Of a DNA stretch of 64,000 bases, positions 22,804-30,897 are shown in pieces. Within the stretch, counting starts at the first letter, position 1. Every line of letters begins with the position of its first letter. Made by a program: the position numbers and the translations under genes. Origin of the DNA: Acidobacteriaceae bacterium. Lineage in GTDB: Bacteria; Acidobacteriota; Terriglobia; Terriglobales; Acidobacteriaceae. Under the pieces are notes generated by a model. It made no database searches. It was not told where the DNA came from and saw only the letters and a list, made by a program, of their open reading frames with translations. The DNA lies in assembly GCA_025355505.1 (NCBI GenBank), contig JANXZM010000063.1, positions 1 to 64,000 of the forward strand. The letters run 5' to 3'.

Positions 22804-23045
22804 ACGCTTCTCCTGGGACTGCTCCCTACACGTTAGGGCCGTTGCAGAGTTCACGAGTTGCCCGACGACGACGATCTGCACTAGCCCGCAAAATATTAAA
22901 CCCATTCCCCTAAGCGGTGTTGGCTGTCTTGGGCTGCTTTGAGTTTGCGAGCGTGCGGCGCTTAAGTCAAGGGGGGAGTTGGACAGTGGATTCCGCGCGG
23001 ACTGAGGAAGATTCGTATGGTCGATTGGTCAGATGGCAGCGATTC

Positions 23046-23070
23046 GAGACGCGGCAAGCCGCGTCTTTAC
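23046..23070. repeat. GAGACGCGGC-type palindromic repeat
   Basis: GAGACGCGGC-AA-GCCGCGTCTTTAC, an inverted-orientation relative of the 4676 and 19443 elements, lying 12 bp beyond the stop codon of the gene at 23082-23756. Confidence 0.6.
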
Positions 23071-23081
23071 AGGGGAAGTTG

Positions 23082-23756
23082 TTATCGAACGCCGGCGCGA
23101 TCGAGCAAGCGCTGGGCGCGGGCACGGGTTACGTTGATCACGGACGGATCGGCGATGATCCGATCGAGGATGGGCTGAATGGCCGTGATTTCGACCAGCT
23201 GATTGGCGAGGGCCATTTCCTCCATGCGCTTGATCTCTTGGTCTAGCGCGAGCTTTTGGTAATGGTGATCGTACTGGAGGCGATGTCCGAATTCGAGGGT
23301 GGCCGAGAGGCTTTGCATCAGGGTGGTCAGATACTGGACGGTTGGATTGGCGGAATAGTTATAGGTGGACTCACCGCTGCGGCGCTGGTCCTTGTAGCCG
23401 AGCGTTTTGTTTCCGGTAAAGGCTAGGCCCTTGTGATGGGAATCGACGTCCTTCTGAAAATAGCCGGCCTTTGCCGCCAGGTCGAAGATTTTCTGCCTGG
23501 TCTCCGCGGCTACAGTGAAGTCGAGATCGAAACTGTCGGTCTGGTCGGAATCGGCGGACAGGCGGCCGCTCGACTGGTAGCGGGCCGAGCCATCGGATTG
23601 AACGCGGAGGGAGTAGTGCTCGGGCTGGGAGGTGGGGAAATCGAGGGTGAAGGTGACAACGGCGTGGGAATCATCTTGGGTTTGAGTTTTTGTTTGCGGA
23701 TAGATGAGGATCGAAGAAAAGACGAGGAGGCAGGCTATCTGAAATGGACGGGGCAT
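23082..23756 (-). CDS. Secreted protein of unknown function
   Basis: A 224-residue protein with an N-terminal signal peptide (MPRPFQIACLLVFSSILIYP) and no recognised domain. The first half is beta-rich (VVTFTLDFPTSQPEHYSLRV, then RYQSSGRL). The second half is helical with charged stretches (LALDQEIKRMEEMALANQLV). It ends RARAQRLLDRAGVR. It resembles exported hypothetical proteins I associate with Acidobacteria, from memory only. Its neighbours (FecR/DUF6600 and ruvC) give no clear functional link. Confidence 0.7.
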   Translation of the reverse strand: MPRPFQIACLLVFSSILIYPQTKTQTQDDSHAVVTFTLDFPTSQPEHYSLRVQSDGSARYQSSGRLSADSDQTDSFDLDFTVAAETRQKIFDLAAKAGYFQKDVDSHHKGLAFTGNKTLGYKDQRRSGESTYNYSANPTVQYLTTLMQSLSATLEFGHRLQYDHHYQKLALDQEIKRMEEMALANQLVEITAIQPILDRIIADPSVINVTRARAQRLLDRAGVR

Positions 23757-23900
23757 GGGCCGCTGTAATGATTGGGGATGGCGGCGAGGGTGTCAAGGGG
23801 CACGGGCATTGGGGCACGGGCACTGGCTCTTAGCTTTTAGTTGTACATGAGCCCTTGAGGCCGCGTCCATTTCAAAACGGACTTGCGAGATGGCTTCCGG

Positions 23901-24401
23901 TCAGCGGGTTGCGTTCTGGCGTTCATGCGTGGCGGCGGTGTGGAGATGACAGATGGCGATGGCGAGCGCATCGGCGGCGTCGGCGGGTTCGGGGATCCGA
24001 TCGAGATTCAGAAGACTCGCCACCATTTGCTGGACCTGATGTTTTTCGGCGCGGCCGTATCCGACGACCGCGGACTTGATGGAGAGAGGCGAATATTCGG
24101 CGACTTCGAGGCCGGCGGAAGCGGCGGCGAGCATGGCGACACCGCGAACCTGGCCGAGCTTGAGGGCGGACTTCACGTTGGTGGCGTAGAAAACGTCTTC
24201 GATGGCGACGCGGTCGGGGCGATGCTGGGAGATGAGTTCCCGCAGGCCGATGGAGATCCTTGACAGGCGCGTGGGCATGGGGTCGCGCGGGGAAACTTTG
24301 ATGGCGCCGCAGACGATGCAGACGAGACGATCGTCGGGGAGCAGGTCGACTACGCCGTATCCGGTGTATTCGGTGCCGCAGTCGATGCCGAGGACGCGCA
24401 T
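23901..24401 (-). CDS. ruvC: Holliday junction endonuclease RuvC
   Basis: A 166-residue resolvase that cuts Holliday junctions during recombination, normally with RuvAB. The first catalytic Asp is in MRVLGIDCGT (Asp7), a second acid in VAIEDVFYATN (about 66-76), and the last cluster in EPADAADALAIAICH (about 138-152). The KSAVVGYGRAEKHQVQQMV block is also typical. Length is normal. ruvA and ruvB are not in the window. The C-terminal tail (HTAATHERQNATR) is short and basic. Confidence 0.93.
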   Translation of the reverse strand: MRVLGIDCGTEYTGYGVVDLLPDDRLVCIVCGAIKVSPRDPMPTRLSRISIGLRELISQHRPDRVAIEDVFYATNVKSALKLGQVRGVAMLAAASAGLEVAEYSPLSIKSAVVGYGRAEKHQVQQMVASLLNLDRIPEPADAADALAIAICHLHTAATHERQNATR

Positions 24402-24446
24402 GGGGGAAGTGTAGCAGGAGGGCTTTTGGCTTTTAGTTCTCAGGTC

Positions 24447-24710
24447 TTAACAGCATCTTGGCCTTCGGGATTTGGCTTGTTCGTTTTCTTGCTGGAAGGT
24501 TTTGTAGGCGTTGGGTGAGGATTGCATTTGGCTGCGATCCAGGAAGCGTTGGTAGGCGGATTCATCGAAGATCTCACGCAGGGCTGCGGCGAGCACTCTG
24601 AATGAATGGATGATTGCCGCCGAAATCGCGCGGGCGCTTGCTTGGTTTGTTCTTGCTTCCGGCTTTTCGCGGACAGGAGTGTCCGCGCTACACGCGATTA
24701 TTGGGCTCAT
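24447..24710 (-). CDS. Small CstA-associated protein (Cys form of a selenoprotein family)
   Basis: An 87-residue protein whose ATG (24710-24708) overlaps the cstA stop as ATGA, so it is translationally coupled to the transporter. The core FRVLAAALREIFDESAYQRF and the Arg-rich end RRPRCC fit the small 'CstA-like transporter-associated (seleno)protein' group, related to YbdD; some relatives carry selenocysteine, this one ends Cys-Cys. The role is unknown, presumably support of peptide or pyruvate uptake by CstA. Residues 7-17 are encoded by a REP palindrome (24662-24693), so the N-terminal 20 residues are probably a late addition. Confidence 0.7.
   Translation of the reverse strand: MSPIIACSADTPVREKPEARTNQASARAISAAIIHSFRVLAAALREIFDESAYQRFLDRSQMQSSPNAYKTFQQENEQAKSRRPRCC
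24662..24693. repeat. REP palindrome within the cstA-partner coding sequence
   Basis: CTTTTCGCGGACAGGAGTGT followed by CCGCGCTACAC. It is the same family as the copies at 16096, 29011 and 37206, but it lies inside an open reading frame and is read in frame as CSADTPVREKP. Confidence 0.8.
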
Positions 24711-26740
24711 GATTGTTCCTTTGTTGCCAACCTGGTGATGACGAAGGGGGCTTCTTTGGTTGCGGCGAAGTTGCTTCCAGAAATTACTCGCATGCATTCC
24801 CGGCTGGATTCGATGAGAATCATCGCTACCATCCCTACCAGCACGGCGGTGACGGCGGCGTCCAGGCGATCGTTGAAGATGAGGCGTGGGTTGGCGCCGG
24901 CAGCGGCTAGTTGACGAGCGTGCGCTAGAAAACCGATGCGCGGGTTCGGATTGAGAATCTTGTGCCACGACGCGGTGAAGGTTACGGCCACCAGTCCGCA
25001 CAGCGGGATTAGAGTGACTAGCACGTAACGTACTCGACCCATCTTGACAATGATGGTGGTGGCTACACAGAGGGCAACGGTGGCCAGCAGTTGATTGCAG
25101 ATTCCGAAGAGGGGCCAGAGCGAATTGATGCCGCCAAGCGGATCCTTGATGCCCTGCCAGAGGAAATTTCCCCAGGCGGCAACGATTATGGCGCTGGTAA
25201 ACAGAATCGATGGGTACCAACTGGTGCGGCCTAGCGGTTTCCAGATGTGGCCTAGGGCATCCTGCAGCATGAAGCGGCCTACGCGGGTACCGGCGTCGAG
25301 AATGGTGAGGATAAAGAGGGCTTCGAACATGATGGCGAAGTGATACCAGAGGGCCATGACGGCCTGGCCGCCTAGCGTGTTGGAAAAGATTTGAGCCATG
25401 CCTACGGCAAACGCGGGCGCGCCGCCGGTGCGATTGAACAGGGTCTGCTCGCCTACGGCGTGGGCTAGAGTTGCCATCTGGGCGGCAGTGACTTGGAATC
25501 CCCAGGAGCTGATGGTGGCGGCGGCGGCGGGGGCCTGGCCAACGATGCCGGCGGGGCTGTTGATGGCGAAATAGACACCGGGCTGCAAGACGGAGGCGGC
25601 GATCATGGCCATGATGGCGACCATGGACTCGGCCATCATGCCGCCGTAGCCGACCATGCGAGTTTCGGGTTCATGGCGGATGAGCTTGGGGGTGGTGCCG
25701 CTTGAGATCAGGGAATGGAAACCGCTGACCGCGCCACAGGCGATGGTGATGAACGCGAAGGGGAAGATGGTTCCGGCAAACACTGGCCCGGTGCCGTCGG
25801 CAAAGCGGGTGAGGGGCGGCATGTGGAGGGAGGGACGGAGGGCTACGATGCCGGCGGCCAATAGAGAAATTGTGCCAAGTTTGACGAAGGTACTCAAGTA
25901 GTCGCGGGGGGCGAGCAGGAGCCACACAGGCAGCGAAGATGCGGCGAATCCGTAAAGGATGATGAGAATTGCCAGGGTGGGAGCGGTCAGGGTGAAGATT
26001 GCGGCCCATGAAGGCGATTCGGAAACCCACTGTCCAGCGAAGATGGCGGCGAGGACGAGCCCAAATCCGAGGATGGAAGTCTCGAGAACTTTGCCGGGGC
26101 GGATGCGGCGGAGATAGACGCCCATCAATACGGCGATGGGCATGGTCATGGCGATGGTGAAGGTTCCCCAGGGACTGGACTTGAGGGCGTTGACTACGAT
26201 TAGGGCGGTGGCGCCGAGCAAGATCACAATGATGCTGAGCACGGCCAGGTAGGCGACAACGCCCCCCACGGGGCCGATTTCGGATTTTGCCATCTCGGTG
26301 AGCGACTTGCCGTCGCGGCGGACGGAGAACAGCAAGATGACGAAATCCTGCACGCAACCACCGAGAACAGCACCGGCGATGATCCAGAGGGTGCCGGGCA
26401 GGTAACCGAACTGGGCGGCTAGCACGGGGCCAACCAGCGGACCGGGGCCGGCGATGGCGGCGAAGTGGTGTCCAAAGACGACCCACTTGTTGGTGGGAAC
26501 GAAGTCGCGTCCGTTGTCTAGACGCTCGGCGGGAGTGGCACGGAGGGGATCGAGGGCCAGGACTTTGGCGGAAATAAAACTGCTGTAGAAGCGATAGCCG
26601 ACGGCGTAGGTGGAGACGGCGGCGACGACCAGCCAGAGGGCGTTGATCTGTTCGCCGCGATGCAATGCAATGGTGGCGAGCGCGAGCGCTCCCAGCAGGC
26701 TGACGGCGATCCAGAAAAGCGGGCGTAAGAATTTTGGCAT
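24707..26740 (-). CDS. cstA: Carbon starvation protein CstA family transporter
   Basis: A protein of about 677 residues with many membrane helices, of the CstA/BtsT peptide and pyruvate transporter family. Family blocks: FVPTNKWVVFGHHFAAIAGP followed by GPLVGPVLAAQFGYLPGTLW, then FVILLFSVRRDGKSL, GAVSGFHSLISSGTTPKLI, ESMVAIMAMIAAS, and LWPLFGICNQLLA. I start at ATG 26740 (MPKFLRPLFW). The frame is open another 67 codons, but that part crosses an ACACAGAGG repeat and is not protein-like. The stop overlaps the start of the small partner gene by 4 bp. CstA is typically induced on nutrient limitation; no regulatory site was identified. Confidence 0.93.
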   Translation of the reverse strand: MPKFLRPLFWIAVSLLGALALATIALHRGEQINALWLVVAAVSTYAVGYRFYSSFISAKVLALDPLRATPAERLDNGRDFVPTNKWVVFGHHFAAIAGPGPLVGPVLAAQFGYLPGTLWIIAGAVLGGCVQDFVILLFSVRRDGKSLTEMAKSEIGPVGGVVAYLAVLSIIVILLGATALIVVNALKSSPWGTFTIAMTMPIAVLMGVYLRRIRPGKVLETSILGFGLVLAAIFAGQWVSESPSWAAIFTLTAPTLAILIILYGFAASSLPVWLLLAPRDYLSTFVKLGTISLLAAGIVALRPSLHMPPLTRFADGTGPVFAGTIFPFAFITIACGAVSGFHSLISSGTTPKLIRHEPETRMVGYGGMMAESMVAIMAMIAASVLQPGVYFAINSPAGIVGQAPAAAATISSWGFQVTAAQMATLAHAVGEQTLFNRTGGAPAFAVGMAQIFSNTLGGQAVMALWYHFAIMFEALFILTILDAGTRVGRFMLQDALGHIWKPLGRTSWYPSILFTSAIIVAAWGNFLWQGIKDPLGGINSLWPLFGICNQLLATVALCVATTIIVKMGRVRYVLVTLIPLCGLVAVTFTASWHKILNPNPRIGFLAHARQLAAAGANPRLIFNDRLDAAVTAVLVGMVAMILIESSRECMRVISGSNFAATKEAPFVITRLATKEQS

Positions 26741-26830
26741 TTGGCTTGTGTGTCCGGTGGCGAGTATTGTGGCTAAAAGCAGCCGGGTTCGCAAGCCTTT
26801 GCTGAAGCCGGCTTGGAGTAAGTCAACTTC

Positions 26831-26870
26831 TTCACCACCGGGGACACAGAGGGACACAGGGAAACACAGG
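26831..26870. repeat. ACACAGAGGGACACAGGG repeat block
   Basis: TTCACCACCGGGGACACAGA, GGGACACAGG and GAAACACAGG follow one another just upstream of cstA. This is the GACACAGAGG type of dispersed repeat; relatives are at 2816, 30652 and 50217. Confidence 0.55.
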
Positions 26871-27027
26871 GGAAAGAGACCGGCTGTCTCCGCGCGCACC
26901 TTGGTAAAGCAGCGTGATAACCTAAACGCATTCGGGCCCACTTAGAACATGCGGCAGGGGCGGATTCCATGCGCTCAGTGGGCGGAATCATATTCGAAAC
27001 CGAAATCATATTCTTAAGGAGCAGGTG

Positions 27028-28092
27028 ATGAAAATTGGAGTGCTGACGGGCGGGGGGGATTGTCCCGGGCTGAATGCGGTGATTCGGGCGGTGGTGCGCA
27101 AGGGCACCTTCCACTATGAAGACGAGTTTTTGGGATTCGTGGAGGGTTGGCGGGGGTTGCTGGAAGACAAGACGATGGACCTTGGGCTTTCAGCGGTGGG
27201 CGGCATCCTGCCGCGAGGCGGAACGATCCTGCGGACATCGCGGACCAATCCGGCCAAACATGAGAACGGCCTGCAGCACTGCGCGGAAAACCTCAAGAAA
27301 CATGGCTGTGAGGCGCTGATCGCGATTGGGGGCGACGACACGCTCTCCGTGGCGGAGAAACTTTTCCAGAACGGAGTAAAAGTGGTGGGGGTTCCGAAGA
27401 CGATCGACAACGATCTGTCCGGGACCGACTTCACCTTCGGGTTCGACACGGCGGTGAATATCGCTACGGGTGCGATCGACCGCGTGCACACGACGGCCGA
27501 GGCGCACAATCGGGTGATCGTGGTGGAAGTGATGGGACGCGATTCGGGGTGGATCGCAACCTATAGCGGCATCGCCGGCGGGGCCGACGTCATATTGATC
27601 CCGGAAATTCCTTTCGATATTGACCAGGTAGCGGAATTGATTCGGCAACGCCATGCGCGGGGAAGATATTTCAGCATCGTGGTGGCAGCGGAAGGCGCGA
27701 AGTTTGCGGGCGGGGTGGAGACGCAGGATGGACCGTCGGGAGGCCGTGATGAGTTTGGGCATCTTCGACTGGGCGGAATAGGCGCGGCGGTGGCGAGCGA
27801 AATCGAAAAGCGGACGGGCTTCGAGTCGCGGTCGGTAGTACTGGGGCACATCCAGCGTGGCGGGTCGCCCAGCGCTTTCGACCGCGTACTGGCGACCCGC
27901 TACGGACTGGGGGCCATCGACATGGTGCACCGCGGCGAATTTGGGCAGATGGCGGCGCTGCGAGGGAACAAGATTATTTCGATCCCGCTGGCGGAGGCCA
28001 TCGCTTCGAATCGTAAGGTGGACAAGGAAATTCTTGACGCGGCGATCGGTATTCTTGACAAGCTCGACTATAAAGTTTCGAGAACTCCCTAA
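27028..28092 (+). CDS. 6-phosphofructokinase, residues of the PPi-dependent type
   Basis: A 354-residue PFK-family enzyme (start MKIGVLTGGGDCPGLNAVIR, ATG 27028 with AAGGAG 6 nt upstream). The substrate site PKTIDNDL is at 123-130 with the catalytic Asp in TIDND; MGRDSGWIA and the C-terminal GHIQRGGSPSAFDR block are present. Residues 101-104 read GGDD and residue 124 is Lys. In this family Asp104 with Lys124 marks pyrophosphate-dependent enzymes, whereas ATP-dependent ones have Gly104. It therefore probably phosphorylates fructose 6-phosphate with PPi, a reversible step in glycolysis and gluconeogenesis. It is monocistronic here. Confidence 0.88.
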   Translation: MKIGVLTGGGDCPGLNAVIRAVVRKGTFHYEDEFLGFVEGWRGLLEDKTMDLGLSAVGGILPRGGTILRTSRTNPAKHENGLQHCAENLKKHGCEALIAIGGDDTLSVAEKLFQNGVKVVGVPKTIDNDLSGTDFTFGFDTAVNIATGAIDRVHTTAEAHNRVIVVEVMGRDSGWIATYSGIAGGADVILIPEIPFDIDQVAELIRQRHARGRYFSIVVAAEGAKFAGGVETQDGPSGGRDEFGHLRLGGIGAAVASEIEKRTGFESRSVVLGHIQRGGSPSAFDRVLATRYGLGAIDMVHRGEFGQMAALRGNKIISIPLAEAIASNRKVDKEILDAAIGILDKLDYKVSRTP

Positions 28093-28211
28093 AGCCGGCG
28101 CGGCCATGAAAAAGGTACAACCGGGGAGGGATTTACTTGGCAAGGGCGCGGGTTCAGGGGCATACTAGCTCAGCAATCCTCGGGAGCAATTAGGATTTCG
28201 AGGATGCTCGG

Positions 28212-29003
28212 GTGCTTATGTTTCAAAACGAAAGCGAGCCCGACGACCATCTGGAGCGGACGACGCCGGAGCCTTTGCGACCCGCGTTGCCGGATGCGGA
28301 GGTGCAGCGCAAGCGGATGCTCATCGCGCTGGGGATACTGCTGCTGGCGCTGGTGGCGGTGGTTTTAAAAGACTGGGATTTCTGGATACCGCCGGTCGGC
28401 GAAGTTCAGGAAGCGGCGATTCGAAGCAAGAGTAAGAGTAAGAGTACGAGCATGGCTGCGGCCACTGCGAGTGCGCCGGCGGCTCCGGCGCATGAACGCA
28501 ACAAGCCAGCCCAGACCCCGACACCCGCTGCGGCCAAAGTTCCCTTCTCGGCCACCACCGAGCGCGCAGCGCTGCCTGCTTTGCAGGTGGAAGTCGTAGC
28601 CGGAAACCGCCACATAAGCGTGCCTGCGAAGAGCAATGCCATCCGTCTGGATGTGGACTCGGGCGCGACGTCTTCGGCATCCGGCGCTGCCGCACCGGCG
28701 CCGAATGCGGGCAATCGGGTGCAGCTCTCGCCACAAACGGCGCAGAGTGTGAGCGTTTCGGTGCCACCGAATTATCCCTTGCTGGCGCGGCAGATGAAGG
28801 TGCAAGGCGCAGTCAATTTGCAGGCGCTGATTTCGCGAGACGGCACCATCCAGGAGTTGCAGATTCTCAGTGGTCCTGGAATCCTGGCTAACGCAGCTCG
28901 GGAGGCTGTGAAGCAGTGGCACTTCAAGCCCTACCTGCAAAACGGGCAGCCGGTGGAAACTCAGGCGCGCATCACGGTGAACTTCACCATTTCCACAAAT
29001 TGA
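28212..29003 (+). CDS. TonB-family energy-transducer-like protein
   Basis: A 263-residue protein with a cytoplasmic N-terminus, one TM helix (about 36-53), a Ser/Ala/Pro-rich linker (about 75-150), and a C-terminal TonB-like domain (about 180-263: PPNYPLLARQMKVQGAVNLQ, then GTIQELQILSGPGILANAA and AVKQWHFKPYLQNGQPVE). Such proteins transmit proton-motive force to outer-membrane receptors, but many acidobacterial copies lack nearby exbBD, as here. The start is either GTG 28212 (GAGG about 9 nt upstream) or ATG 28218. The SKSKSKST stretch comes from a short DNA repeat of AAGAGT units. Confidence 0.82.
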   Translation: MLMFQNESEPDDHLERTTPEPLRPALPDAEVQRKRMLIALGILLLALVAVVLKDWDFWIPPVGEVQEAAIRSKSKSKSTSMAAATASAPAAPAHERNKPAQTPTPAAAKVPFSATTERAALPALQVEVVAGNRHISVPAKSNAIRLDVDSGATSSASGAAAPAPNAGNRVQLSPQTAQSVSVSVPPNYPLLARQMKVQGAVNLQALISRDGTIQELQILSGPGILANAAREAVKQWHFKPYLQNGQPVETQARITVNFTISTN

Positions 29004-29010
29004 GTTGCTG

Positions 29011-29141
29011 GTGTGGCGCGGACACTCCTGTCCGCGGCCGTTGCATTTGACTTTGGTCTTTTCGGGAGGCTGGACTTAGCTTGTCCCCGAGGGGCTGTAT
29101 TCGCTGCACGCTTTTCGCGGACAAGAGTGTCCGCGCCACAC
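29011..29141. repeat. Inverted pair of REP palindromes (BIME-like)
   Basis: The left unit, GTGTGGCGCGGACACTCCTG plus TCCGCG at 29011-29036, faces the right unit CTTTTCGCGGACAAGAGTGT plus CCGCGCCACAC at about 29111-29141. The pair starts 8 bp after the TonB-like gene. The left unit is followed by GGCCGTTG, as TGCCGTTG follows the left unit at 37206, so the two pairs share internal organisation. Confidence 0.8.
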
Positions 29142-29148
29142 TAAGTGC

Positions 29149-29196
29149 GGAAAATTAAAACGGGCGTCTGGGATTCTTTCGAATCCAGGACGCCCG
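29149..29196 (-). terminator. Intrinsic terminator for the beta-propeller gene
   Basis: CGGGCGTCTGGGATTC (29161-29176) pairs with GAATCCAGGACGCCCG (29181-29196) with two mismatches, and on the minus strand is followed by TTTTAATTTT. It lies about 150 bp beyond the stop of the minus-strand gene 29347-30534. Confidence 0.75.
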
Positions 29197-29346
29197 GGCA
29201 GCCCTCCCCTGGAACTGCTCAATTGGAATGTATGGCTAAGCGAAAAATCTGAAAATGGCACGCGGGTGCCAAGCTTGCACACCAAAGTGCCAAACTGTAA
29301 AAAACACATTACACAGCCTGAATCCAAATTGGAACCGGCTCTTGTA

Positions 29347-30534
29347 CTACTCTGAAAGGACCATTTTTCCGGGCGCGTTACCGGTGGAAAAAGGCGAGCC
29401 GGAGATCGCCGTGAGAGCACCGGTCAATGAATTGTAGGTGTAGGCGGCAACGCCGTTTCCAGACTGACTTCCGATATAGAAATAGTTGCCGCTGGGGTCG
29501 AAGAACGCGAACAGTTCGCCCGCGGCCAAGCTGAACGGCGAGTTGGTTACCGCCGTCAGTTGTCCGTTCGTAGGAGCGATGGTGAAACACCAAATGGAGG
29601 AGCTGGATCCCGGGGTGACGGCGTAAACAAATCGGCCGCTGGGGTCGACGGCAAGCGCGCTGGGGGTGTTGCCGACCGCGGCGGTAAAGGGCGAGCCTAG
29701 AATCGGAGTTAGTGCGCCAGTGAGAGAGTCGATATTGAATCCGGAAATGTTGCCGGTGTTGGACTGTAAGGGGAGGTTGCTTGCCGAAGGGTTCGCCACG
29801 TAGAGGAACCGTTCACTGCCATCCACAACCAGGCCGGAGGCTCCTGCGCCGGAAGGGAACGGCGACCCAGCCACCGGAGTGAGGACGCCGTTCGAGAATG
29901 AGAAAGCGGTGACCATCCCGATGCCGGGATTGGTCACATAAACGAACTTGGCGGAAGGCACGATCAGAATCTCGCTTGGATTGGCATTCGCGAAGAAGGG
30001 CGAGTTTGCGACCTCCGATAAAGCGCCGCTGCCAGCGTCGATGGAGAAAACGGAAACGTTGTCAGTAAAAGTATTGGTCACTAACAAGTATTTGCCTGAG
30101 GGGTCGATGACCGCCGCATTCGGCCCGGAACCTTTGACCGGAGTCGGAGTACCACTGAGGGTCAAAGTGCCGTCGCCGGCGACGTTGAAAATCGAGATGG
30201 AGTTGGCGTGGGAACTGGAATTGACCGCGTAGAGAAACTTCTTCGAGGGGAGCAAGGCGAGGCCCCTGGGCGTAGTGTTCTGCACTTGCGGTGTCTCCGC
30301 GCCCTTGGAGATGGCTCCGGTGGAGCCGTTGATGTGGAGCAGAAGCACCGACCCACTGGCGGGCAAGGTTACGTAGGCGCTATGGTTAGGCCCGGCCGAA
30401 CTGTGACGGCTGTTGCCGCAGGAGAGGGAAAGTCCGGCCAGAACGAGGACCATGGCCACGGCCGCAAGAATCCGGCGAAAACAATTTTGATCTGCCAGTG
30501 CGGCACGCGCCGCCCTTAGAAAGCTCATTTGCAA
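29347..30534 (-). CDS. Lipoprotein with YVTN/lactonase-type beta-propeller
   Basis: A 395-residue protein with a lipoprotein signal (hydrophobic LAAVAMVLVLAGLSLSC; lipobox Cys about 39) followed by repeated blades of the 6-phosphogluconolactonase/YVTN type, e.g. GLALLPSKKFLYAVNSSS, AAVIDPSGKYLLVTNTFTDN, VVDGSERFLYVANPSASN and ALAVDPSGRFVYAVTPGSSS. Blades also carry the 'GAL(T/S)xxxGSPF' link. Proteins of this kind are usually surface or periplasmic, and enzymatic lactonase activity cannot be assumed. TTG at 30534 has GAGGAG 5 nt upstream; ATG at 30528 is an alternative. Confidence 0.8.
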   Translation of the reverse strand: MQMSFLRAARAALADQNCFRRILAAVAMVLVLAGLSLSCGNSRHSSAGPNHSAYVTLPASGSVLLLHINGSTGAISKGAETPQVQNTTPRGLALLPSKKFLYAVNSSSHANSISIFNVAGDGTLTLSGTPTPVKGSGPNAAVIDPSGKYLLVTNTFTDNVSVFSIDAGSGALSEVANSPFFANANPSEILIVPSAKFVYVTNPGIGMVTAFSFSNGVLTPVAGSPFPSGAGASGLVVDGSERFLYVANPSASNLPLQSNTGNISGFNIDSLTGALTPILGSPFTAAVGNTPSALAVDPSGRFVYAVTPGSSSSIWCFTIAPTNGQLTAVTNSPFSLAAGELFAFFDPSGNYFYIGSQSGNGVAAYTYNSLTGALTAISGSPFSTGNAPGKMVLSE

Positions 30535-30897
30535 ACCTGCTCCTCAATATTCAAGGTGAGAACGAAAAGGTCGTGTTCACTATCGTGCATGAGAAGGCGG
30601 GAACAACGCAACTGCGTGGACAGGTGATCGTGTCCCAAAATCATTTACCACAGAGGACATTAAGGACCACGAAGGGAACCATAAGGCTTGAAGATTTTGG
30701 TGTGACTTCTTGCGATTAATGGTTGATTGTGACAATGCCGTTCTCCTGGGCGAGGCAAATATCAAACCCTTTGGGTTGGATGCGCGGGCGGGGCGGGGCA
30801 GGGTTGGAAAGGGCGAAATGCTTGGCGGCGGGATGTGTTCTAATCGTTGTGTTCTAAAACTGGTGTTCCAAGTTAGGTTCGAAATAAAGATTACGTC
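30535..30897. other. Intergenic region between divergent genes
   Basis: About 360 bp without a protein-like ORF. It contains a copy of the ACCACAGAGGACA...CACGAAGG repeat (about 30650-30680) and a G-rich stretch (about 30785-30835). Promoters for the beta-propeller gene (left) and the CpsB-like gene (right) must lie here; none stands out. Confidence 0.4.

Noticed and set aside
26741-26941. 67-codon N-terminal extension of CstA
   Set aside because: It crosses an ACACAGAGG repeat block and lacks protein character; the ATG at 26740 gives a normal CstA start.
29161-29196. tRNA-like T-loop (TTCGAATCC)
   Set aside because: The surrounding sequence folds as one long hairpin with a U-tract on the minus strand; no acceptor or anticodon arms exist.
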